Source of the DNA: Mesorhizobium sp. BR1-1-16
GTDB taxonomy: Bacteria > Pseudomonadota > Alphaproteobacteria > Rhizobiales > Kaistiaceae
Direction: 5' to 3'
NCBI RefSeq assembly: GCF_020165495.1
Contig: NZ_JAIUIE010000022.1
Location: 1 to 32,965 of the forward strand
Length of the DNA stretch: 32,965 nt
The translations under genes were made by a program, and so were the position numbers. Positions 1 to 7,334 of the stretch are shown one piece after another. Below the pieces are notes generated by a model. That model made no database searches. It saw nothing but the letters and a program-made list of their open reading frames with translations, and had not been told where the DNA came from. Each line of letters opens with the position of its first letter. Position 1 is the first letter of the stretch.

Positions 1-1
1 C

Positions 2-3000
2 GCCGGCGGTGCTGGCGGTCGCTACACAAACGGCGTTCAGGCAGGGCAGGGCCAAGGCTATGGCACCGGCATCTTCTATTCGGGCCCTGGCTTTCTGACA
101 TTCGCGCCTGGCGTCGGCCAGATCCAACGCGTCAGCGATGTGATCGCAACGCAGGACGGCATCACCGGTGGCCGCGGCGATGGCTTCTACATCGTCAAGA
201 ATGGCGCGGGTACGACAGTCCTGACCGGAGCCAATGCTTATGCCGGCCTCGTCATCGTCAATGCCGGCACGTTGCAGGGCAACACGACAAGCCTCGTCAG
301 CGATATCCGCAACGAGGCCTCGCTGGTTTTCGGCCAGAAGGCCAACGGCACCTTCAATCAACGGATTTCCGGCGCCGGCTCGCTGACGAAGAGCGGCGCA
401 GGCGCACTTACGCTCACGGGGTGGAACATCTATTTCGGCACCACCACTGTCAATGATGGCGCGCTCCTTCTCGGCAATTCACGCGCGCTTTCCGAAAACA
501 GCGCCGTCACGCTGAATGGCGGGCAGCTTGGTGTCGAGGGCGCCTCGGCAACGGTTGGCAATGCCATAACGATCGGATCGGCGGAGGGCAGCGGGCTCTA
601 TGCCGGCAAGGGCGGACAGTTGACGCTGAACGGAGTCGTGAGCGGTAGTCCGCTGGTCAAATCTGGCCCTGGCGAGGTGACGCTTGGTGGCGCGAACACA
701 TTCACCGGCGCGACGGTCAATGGCGGCGTTCTCAGATTCACGACCGACAGCAATCTCGGCACGGCGCTGGCGCCGATTACCGTCACTAGTGGCGGCAGCG
801 TCGGTACGACCGAGGCCGTCCCTGCCGACTTCACCATCAGCCGGCCGCTGAACGTGGATGGCAGCGGTGGAGTCAACGTCGCCCTGCATCCGGTCATCTG
901 GTCGGGGCCGATCTCGGGTGCCGGAACCTTCGTCAAGAGCGGGCCGGGAGAGCTCTGGCTAGCTGGCACCAATACCTATTCGCGTGGCACGGACATCGTC
1001 GGCGGAACGATCCGGGTCGAATCCGACGCGGCGCTCGGAGCCTCGGGTACGAATATCAATCTGAACGGCGGCGCGCTGCGCGCATCGCAAAGCTTCAAGA
1101 CGCAACGTGGGGTCTCGCTCGGCAGGCTGAACGGCACGTTCAATGTCGACCCCGGTCAGCGGCTCGAGCTCGCCGGTCCGGTCAGCGGCGCCGCTCTTGC
1201 CAAGGTCGGACCGGGGACACTGGTGCTGAGCAGTGGCGTCAACAGCTACAATGGGCCTAATTATGTGAATGGCGGGGTGCTCGAGGGCAACAGCGGTTCG
1301 ATCCGCGGCAAGATCATCTTTGATTCGAACGCAGATAACCCCGTCCCCCGCTCCGTGCGCTTCCAGCAGACATGGGATTCGACCTACAACGGCGCCATCT
1401 CCGGGCTCGGCAGCGTCGTCAAGGCCGGCGGCGGCCTGCTGACGTTGAGCGCGACCAACACGTATACTGGCGGGACCATCGTCGAGGGCGGCACGCTGCA
1501 GGGCGATACCAACAGCCTACAGGGCGATATCCTCAACAATGCGTCCGTGGTCTTCAGGCAGAACGTCGACGGCACCTATGCCGGCAACCTGACCGGTCCC
1601 GGCCAACTGACCAAGACCGGCACCGGCCGACTCAACCTGGCCGGCAATGATGCGGCCGGCGGCACGTCGATCAATGGCGGCACGCTCGCGGTCAACGGCA
1701 AGCTGACCAGCGATGTCGTCGTGAACACCAACGGTGTGCTCGCGGGTGCTGGCAATGTCGTCGGCAATATCGACTTGAAGGGCGGCACGATCGCACCCGG
1801 CAATTCGATCGGAACCGTGCATGTCAGCGGCGACCTACTCCTGGAGCCGCAGTCCGACTACCGGGTCGAGATCAATGGCGCGTCGAGCGACCGGATCGAG
1901 GTCGGCGGCACGGCGACGATCCTCTCCTCGCGCTTCGAGATCGAGCGCTACAACACGGACGATTCGCCCGTCGTGCCCGGCACGACCTATACAATCCTGA
2001 CCACGGGTGGCGGCCTGACCGTGCAGTCGCCGGAGGTCGCAGTCGCCGACTTCCCGTTCATCAGCTTCACGTTGAGCGAGGACGGCACTAATGGCTACCT
2101 CTCGACGGCACGGAGCGCCGAGCGCTTCGCAGACCTTGCGTCGACGTCAAACGAGATCGCGGTGGCGAATGCGCTCGATGCGTCGACGTTGACGCCGGAA
2201 TGGGCGCAGGTCGTCGGCGCATCGACAGCGCAGGCGGAGGCCGCCTTCACCAGCCTCGCCAACGCCTCGTTCCATGCCAGCGCCCTCGGCGTCCTCTCCG
2301 AACAGTCGCATTTCCTGCGCGACGCCGTCACCGACCGGCTGCGCGGCGCAATCGGTGGCGAGGCGACCAAGCCTGTCGCCGGCGTCACCACGGTGTCGGC
2401 CGGCACCGCCTATGCGATGTGGGGCCGGGCGCTCGGCAGCTGGGGTTCGGCCAATGGCGACGGCAACGCCGCCGACATAAGCTCCTCGATCGGCGGCCTG
2501 ATCGCCGGCGTTGACGCCACGGTCGACGATACCTGGCGCTTCGGCCTTGCCGGCGGCTACAGCCAGAGCTGGTTCTCCTCGCCCGACATCGCTGCGTCCG
2601 GGTCGAGCGACAGCTATCACGTCGCGCTCTATGGCGGCTGGCAGGGCCAGTCCGGCTTCGCGCTCCGCGGCGGCGCCGCCTATTCCTGGAACGACGTCGA
2701 TACGTCGCGCCAGCTCGCGGTGGTCGGTCTCTCTGGAGCCGCCGAAGGCAGCTACAGCGCGCCGACGGCGCAGGTCTTCGCCGAAGGCGCCTACAAGTTC
2801 GACTATGGCAAGGCGGCATTCGAGCCCTTCGCCAATCTCGCTTATGTGCATATCGACGGCGATGTGAGCGAAAGCGGCACGGCAGCAATGACCGGTTCGA
2901 CGACGTTCGACACGACCTATACGACGCTCGGACTGCGCGCCTCGGGTCAGCTGGCGACCGGCGTCACGGCGCGCGGTACGCTCGGCTGGCGGCATGCTTT

Positions 3001-3214
3001 CGGCGATGTCACGCCGGAAACGACGCTTGCCTTCGATCCGGCGTCCGCCGTCGCGCTTTCCGGCACGCCGATCGCCGAAAATGCACTCGTCACGGAACTC
3101 GGGCTCGACTTCGCGGTCAGCAAGAGCGCCACACTCGGCGTCTCCTATTCAGGACAATACGCGTCTGAGGCCTATGAGAATTCGGCGCAGGCCAATTTCT
3201 CGGTACAGTTCTGA
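2..3214 (+). CDS. Autotransporter (type Va) with PATR repeats, 5' end outside window
   Basis: The reading frame is open from base 2, so the start and signal peptide lie upstream; about 1070 residues are visible. The first two thirds is a Gly/Thr/Asn-rich passenger. At least seven autotransporter-associated beta-strand repeats are visible, of the pattern G-x-L-x-K-x-G-x-G-x-L-x-L-x-G-x-N-x-Y-x-G, consistent with a beta-helix. A linker with a helical stretch (about nt 2140-2400) leads into a beta-barrel domain of roughly 270 residues starting near nt 2410. The chain ends in alternating hydrophobic residues and a terminal Phe, the usual outer-membrane assembly signal. The barrel should insert in the outer membrane and display or release the passenger. 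The passenger function (adhesion or other) cannot be told from the repeats. An internal GTG at 140 is not the real start, because the frame continues upstream without a stop. Confidence 0.93.
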   Translation, partial: AGGAGGRYTNGVQAGQGQGYGTGIFYSGPGFLTFAPGVGQIQRVSDVIATQDGITGGRGDGFYIVKNGAGTTVLTGANAYAGLVIVNAGTLQGNTTSLVSDIRNEASLVFGQKANGTFNQRISGAGSLTKSGAGALTLTGWNIYFGTTTVNDGALLLGNSRALSENSAVTLNGGQLGVEGASATVGNAITIGSAEGSGLYAGKGGQLTLNGVVSGSPLVKSGPGEVTLGGANTFTGATVNGGVLRFTTDSNLGTALAPITVTSGGSVGTTEAVPADFTISRPLNVDGSGGVNVALHPVIWSGPISGAGTFVKSGPGELWLAGTNTYSRGTDIVGGTIRVESDAALGASGTNINLNGGALRASQSFKTQRGVSLGRLNGTFNVDPGQRLELAGPVSGAALAKVGPGTLVLSSGVNSYNGPNYVNGGVLEGNSGSIRGKIIFDSNADNPVPRSVRFQQTWDSTYNGAISGLGSVVKAGGGLLTLSATNTYTGGTIVEGGTLQGDTNSLQGDILNNASVVFRQNVDGTYAGNLTGPGQLTKTGTGRLNLAGNDAAGGTSINGGTLAVNGKLTSDVVVNTNGVLAGAGNVVGNIDLKGGTIAPGNSIGTVHVSGDLLLEPQSDYRVEINGASSDRIEVGGTATILSSRFEIERYNTDDSPVVPGTTYTILTTGGGLTVQSPEVAVADFPFISFTLSEDGTNGYLSTARSAERFADLASTSNEIAVANALDASTLTPEWAQVVGASTAQAEAAFTSLANASFHASALGVLSEQSHFLRDAVTDRLRGAIGGEATKPVAGVTTVSAGTAYAMWGRALGSWGSANGDGNAADISSSIGGLIAGVDATVDDTWRFGLAGGYSQSWFSSPDIAASGSSDSYHVALYGGWQGQSGFALRGGAAYSWNDVDTSRQLAVVGLSGAAEGSYSAPTAQVFAEGAYKFDYGKAAFEPFANLAYVHIDGDVSESGTAAMTGSTTFDTTYTTLGLRASGQLATGVTARGTLGWRHAFGDVTPETTLAFDPASAVALSGTPIAENALVTELGLDFAVSKSATLGVSYSGQYASEAYENSAQANFSVQF

Positions 3215-3259
3215 CCGCGGGCGGCGCGAGTCGACAATCGGAAACCGGGCGGAGACATC

Positions 3260-4681
3260 ATGGCTTCAGCTGCGACGCTCGGACTGGCGCTGTTCCGCCG
3301 CAAGCCGGTGCGGTCCATGGCCGAGCAGGCTCTTGCCGATGCGGCGCATGGCACGCTGCGCCGGTCGATCGGCCTGTTCCAACTGGTCATGCTGGGCATC
3401 GGCGCTACGGTCGGCAGCGGCATCTTCGTCGCCCTGACGGCCGCCGTGCCGGTCTCGGGGCCAGCCGTGATCGTCTCCTTCGTCATCGCGGGCATCACGG
3501 CCGGCTTGACCGCGCTCTGTTATGCCGAGCTTGCCTCGACGATGCCCGTTTCGGGCTCCGCCTATTCCTATGCCTATGCGACGCTCGGCGAGTTCTGTGC
3601 CTTCGTGGTCGGCGCATGCCTGCTGCTCGAATATGCCGTGTCCGCGTCAGCCATCGCCGTCGGCTGGGGGCAGTATCTGAACGAGTTGTTTGGTGACGTC
3701 ACGGGATGGCACATGCCGGATGCCATCACGCAGCCGCCGGGGGAAGGTGGCGTCGTCAACCTGCCGGCTGTGGCACTGATCGCGATCTGCGCGACGCTGT
3801 TGATCCGCGGCGCGAAGGAATCGACGACGGTGAATGCCATCCTCGTCGTGGTGAAGCTGGGCGTGCTGGCATTGTTCGGCGTCATCGCGCTGACCGCCTT
3901 CAGGAGCGAGAACCTCGTTCCGTTCATGCCGCTCGGCTGGGCCGGCATCGGCTCCGCGGCCTCGATGATCTTCTTCTCCTATATCGGTCTCGATACCGTC
4001 TCGACCGCCGGCGACGAAGCGAAGGATCCGGCGCGGACATTACCGCTCGCGATCATCATTTCCCTGGTGGTGGTGACGGGGATCTATCTGTTCGTGGCGA
4101 TCGCCGCGGTGGGCGCCCAGCCCTGGAACGCCTTTTCGGATCAGACCGCCGGTCTCGCGGTGATCCTGCGAAACGTCACCGGCGCGGCGTGGCCATCGAT
4201 CCTGTTCTCGATCGGCGCCATCGTCTCGATCTTCAGCGTGACGCTCGCCGCGATGTATGGCCAGACGCGGATCCTGATCGCCATGAGCCGCGACGGCCTT
4301 CTGCCGGCGGTCTTCGCCAAGGTGGATCCGGTGACGCAATCACCGCGGCACAACACGTATATTGTGGCGGTGTTCATTGCCGTTCTGGCTGCGGTCGTGC
4401 CGCTTAACGTGCTCGTCAATCTGACCAGCATGGGTACGCTGACGGCGTTCGCAGTCGTTTCGCTCGGCGTCATGATCCTCAGGCGCACGAGACCGGATCT
4501 CGAACGCGGCTTCAAGGTGCCGCTGTTTCCCCTGGTGCCGGTCGCCAGTGTAGCCTTCTGCCTCTACCTGATCATCGAGCTGCCCCGGCTCACCCATTTG
4601 CTTTTTCTCGTTTGGATAACCGGAGCGTTGCTTCTCTATTTCGGATACTCGTATCGAAACTCAGTGCTCGCGAGGACCTGA
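3260..4681 (+). CDS. APC-superfamily amino-acid permease
   Basis: This 473-residue inner-membrane protein has about 12 hydrophobic segments. Near the N-terminus, residues 46-57 carry the GIGATVGSGIFV motif typical of the first membrane helix of APC transporters, where the unwound Gly-rich part binds the substrate amino group. A later stretch rich in F-F-S-Y-I-G-L-D (about residues 237-244) matches the conserved TM6 region of the cationic amino-acid transporter (CAT/YfnA-like) branch. It should import an amino acid or amine with protons; the exact substrate cannot be read. The start ATG is preceded by a GGAGA-like ribosome site. It begins 45 bp after the autotransporter stop and ends 5 bp before the serine hydrolase, so the last two are probably co-transcribed. 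Confidence 0.9.
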   Translation: MASAATLGLALFRRKPVRSMAEQALADAAHGTLRRSIGLFQLVMLGIGATVGSGIFVALTAAVPVSGPAVIVSFVIAGITAGLTALCYAELASTMPVSGSAYSYAYATLGEFCAFVVGACLLLEYAVSASAIAVGWGQYLNELFGDVTGWHMPDAITQPPGEGGVVNLPAVALIAICATLLIRGAKESTTVNAILVVVKLGVLALFGVIALTAFRSENLVPFMPLGWAGIGSAASMIFFSYIGLDTVSTAGDEAKDPARTLPLAIIISLVVVTGIYLFVAIAAVGAQPWNAFSDQTAGLAVILRNVTGAAWPSILFSIGAIVSIFSVTLAAMYGQTRILIAMSRDGLLPAVFAKVDPVTQSPRHNTYIVAVFIAVLAAVVPLNVLVNLTSMGTLTAFAVVSLGVMILRRTRPDLERGFKVPLFPLVPVASVAFCLYLIIELPRLTHLLFLVWITGALLLYFGYSYRNSVLART

Positions 4682-4686
4682 CAGCC

Positions 4687-6273
4687 ATGAAAGACCAAGC
4701 TTTGATGTCGGATCGACAGGTGGCCCGCGACTTCAGGATGGCCGCCCGCCTCGGGATTGCCATGCTGCTTGCCTCTGTCGCGACCCCGCTGTTTGCCGGT
4801 CCGCTGCCGCCGCAGGTTGCGGGCGTCGCGATCCCCGATGGTCAGATCGATCGCGCCGTCGCCGGTCTCGACGGAATCGCAGAGACCATCATGAAGCAGA
4901 GCGGCGTTCCGGGCATGGCGATTGCGGTCGTTCAGGACGGCCGAACCGTCTATGCCAAGGGCTTCGGCGTCCGCAAGGTCGGCGACCCCGCGCCTGTTGA
5001 TGCCGATACGGTGTTCCAGGTCGCCTCGCTGTCGAAATCGCTCGCCGGCAGTGTGGTCGCCCATGAGGTGGGGACGGGCGTCGTCGCCTGGGATACGCCG
5101 GTTGTTGCTCATCTGCCGTGGTTTGCTCTGAAGGATCCGTGGGTGACGCAGCATGTCACGATCGCCGATCTCTTCAGCCACCGGTCGGGTCTGCCGGAAC
5201 ATGCCGGCGACAGCCTTGAAGATATCGGCTTCGATCGACGAGCCGTGCTGGAGCGGCTCCGCCTGCTGCCGCTCGACAGCTTCCGCGACACTTACGCGTA
5301 TACGAATTTCGGATTGACGGCGGCAGCAGAATCCGTCGCCGTCGCCGCTGGAAAGAGCTGGGCTGACCTCGCGGATGAAGCGCTCTATCAACCGCTCGGC
5401 ATGACATCGACCAGCTCCCGCTTCGCCGATTTCGAGAAACGGCCAGATCGCGCCTTCGGTCATGTGAAGGTCGGAGATAGTTACCTGCCGAAGTACCAGC
5501 GGCAGCCGGATGCGCAGTCACCCGCCGGCGGTGTCAGTTCGTCGGTCAACGATCTGGCGCGCTGGATGTCGATGATTTTGGCGAACGGCGAATTTGGCGG
5601 CAAACAGATCATTGCCGAGGACGCGCTGCTTCCGGCCATCAGCGCCGAGATGATCTCGTCGCCATCCTATGCCGTCGACGCTCGGCCCGGCTTCTACGGC
5701 TATGGTTTCGGCGTCGGGATCACGCCGTCGGGCCGCGTCATGCTCAGCCATTCCGGCGCTTTCGCGCTCGGCGCCGGGACCTATTATGCCATGCTGCCGT
5801 CGGCCCATGTCGGCATCGTCGTTCTCACCAACGCGGCTCCAACAGGCGCGGCGGAGTCGATCGGCGCATCGTTCATGGATCTCGTCCAGTTCGGCACCGT
5901 CACCGAGGACTGGTTTAGCCTGTATGGCCCGCGACTGGCCGCTGTCTCGGCGCCAGCGGGCGATCTGGTCGGCAAGTCGCCACCTGACGATCCGGCGCCG
6001 GCGGCGAAGCTCGCGAGCTATGTCGGCGTTTATGCCAATCCCTATTTCGGCGAGGCGGAGATCACCGAGGTTGGCGATCATCTCCAACTCACGATCGGAC
6101 CCGCGGCCAGGACCTATCCGCTCAGCCACTGGGACGGCGCGACGTTCAGCATCCGTCCGTCCAGCGAAAACCAGCCGGATGGCTCGCTTTCATCGATTGC
6201 GTTCGGACCAGCCGGCGAAATGACCATCGGTTACCTCGGCCAGAACGGCTTCGGCCGGCTCACCAGACGCTGA
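4687..6273 (+). CDS. Exported SxxK serine hydrolase (class C beta-lactamase fold)
   Basis: The protein has 528 residues. A basic stretch followed by a hydrophobic helix and an Ala-rich cleavage region (about residues 18-38) is a signal peptide, so it acts in the periplasm or outside. Three motifs of the beta-lactamase/D-aminopeptidase/esterase family are visible: S114-L-S-K117 (nucleophile and general base), Y205-T-N207, and H355-S-G357 in place of K-T-G. The HxG form is common in esterases and D-amino-acid peptidases of this family rather than true beta-lactamases. The C-terminal ~110 residues look like an added beta-rich domain. The ATG at 4687 is chosen over one at 4612, which lies inside the permease gene; starts at 4708 or 4738 would keep the signal helix. 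Coupling to an amino-acid permease suggests release of an amino acid that is then imported. Confidence 0.85.
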   Translation: MKDQALMSDRQVARDFRMAARLGIAMLLASVATPLFAGPLPPQVAGVAIPDGQIDRAVAGLDGIAETIMKQSGVPGMAIAVVQDGRTVYAKGFGVRKVGDPAPVDADTVFQVASLSKSLAGSVVAHEVGTGVVAWDTPVVAHLPWFALKDPWVTQHVTIADLFSHRSGLPEHAGDSLEDIGFDRRAVLERLRLLPLDSFRDTYAYTNFGLTAAAESVAVAAGKSWADLADEALYQPLGMTSTSSRFADFEKRPDRAFGHVKVGDSYLPKYQRQPDAQSPAGGVSSSVNDLARWMSMILANGEFGGKQIIAEDALLPAISAEMISSPSYAVDARPGFYGYGFGVGITPSGRVMLSHSGAFALGAGTYYAMLPSAHVGIVVLTNAAPTGAAESIGASFMDLVQFGTVTEDWFSLYGPRLAAVSAPAGDLVGKSPPDDPAPAAKLASYVGVYANPYFGEAEITEVGDHLQLTIGPAARTYPLSHWDGATFSIRPSSENQPDGSLSSIAFGPAGEMTIGYLGQNGFGRLTRR

Positions 6274-6299
6274 ACGAGGAGACCGGCGCGGGCTTTCCC

Positions 6300-7334
6300 T
6301 CACATCGAAGGGGAGGCGAGGTTCGCGCCGATCTGGCGGTAATAGGCGCGGAGCCGGTCGGCATCGCCAGCAAACATCGCCGCGACCCATTGATGATAGG
6401 CATCGGCGGTTTCGCGGGCCGGTGCCCTGCCACCGAGGCTGGCCGCGATCAGGTGTCCCGCCGTCATTCCGGACAGCAGCGCCTTCAGGACGCCATGCGA
6501 GGATGTCGGATCGAGCGTTGCCGACGCATCGCCGACCATGAACCATCCAGGCCCGGCCGTCTGCTCCGCCATCCGCCAGGTCACATCGGCGCCTCTCTCA
6601 GGTCCGAGCGCGGCGAGCCCGAGAAGCTCGTCCGGTACCGCGCCGACGGCGCGTCCGCCGAAGCGGACGGATGTCCACTGGTAGAGGTCGGGTTTCACCC
6701 GCGCAGACCAGGTCCAGCCCGACACATTGCCGACCAGCAATGGCGCCTCGTCGCGGGCGGGACACGAGCCCTCCCGGTAGCCATAGCGCGCGATCAACTG
6801 TGGCGAGCGCACGACCCCGCCAATGTCCAGCATGCGGCCAAGCCACCGGCTCGCGCCTGTCGCATCGACGACAATGCGGGAGGAGATCGGACCGGCTGGT
6901 GTCATGATGCCGCCGAGGCCGGCTTCGTCCTTGAGGACGCCGGTTGCCGCGCAATCCGTGTGCACGACAACGCCAACGGCGCGCGTTCGCTCGAGCAGCA
7001 TGGCGTCGAAGTCGGCGCGCCATACCTGAAACCCGTGCCAGGGACCGTTCTGATCCTCGCCGAAGGATTCGAAACGACGCGGCCCACCCCACTCGATCCA
7101 GATCCCTTTATGGCGCGCGCCGACGACTGCGTTCAAACGCTCCGCCAGGCCGAGTTGCGCGAGCAAGGGCTCGATGCCCGGATGCAGCGTTTCGCCGGGT
7201 CGGTCGCGAAGGCCGGGCTCGCGTTCGCAGAGGACGACGCGCAATCCGCGCGTGGCGCAGGCGATCGCCGCCGCGCAGCCTGCGGGCCCGCCGCCGACGA
7301 CGACTATGTCGGCATCGACGTGTCGGCTATCCAT
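6300..7334 (-). CDS. FAD-dependent halogenase/LodB/QhpG-like flavoprotein
   Basis: This 344-residue cytoplasmic flavoprotein starts with a Rossmann dinucleotide motif (G14-G-G-P-A-G19). It has a P-G-E-T segment near residue 45 like that of flavin-dependent halogenases, a D-A-T-G-A-S-R segment near 156 and an FAD-ribityl motif G-D-A near residue 278. At residues 205-208 it has G-W-T-W, reminiscent of the halogenase G-W-x-W-x-I-P motif but without the I-P. This makes a true halogenase less likely and a monooxygenase of the LodB/QhpG kind more likely; those proteins modify a protein Trp during tryptophylquinone formation. It overlaps the 3' end of the upstream Tat-exported protein gene by 31 bp, so the two are translationally linked. 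The family call is from motifs only; the modification role is inference from the pairing. Confidence 0.72.
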   Translation of the reverse strand: MDSRHVDADIVVVGGGPAGCAAAIACATRGLRVVLCEREPGLRDRPGETLHPGIEPLLAQLGLAERLNAVVGARHKGIWIEWGGPRRFESFGEDQNGPWHGFQVWRADFDAMLLERTRAVGVVVHTDCAATGVLKDEAGLGGIMTPAGPISSRIVVDATGASRWLGRMLDIGGVVRSPQLIARYGYREGSCPARDEAPLLVGNVSGWTWSARVKPDLYQWTSVRFGGRAVGAVPDELLGLAALGPERGADVTWRMAEQTAGPGWFMVGDASATLDPTSSHGVLKALLSGMTAGHLIAASLGGRAPARETADAYHQWVAAMFAGDADRLRAYYRQIGANLASPSM

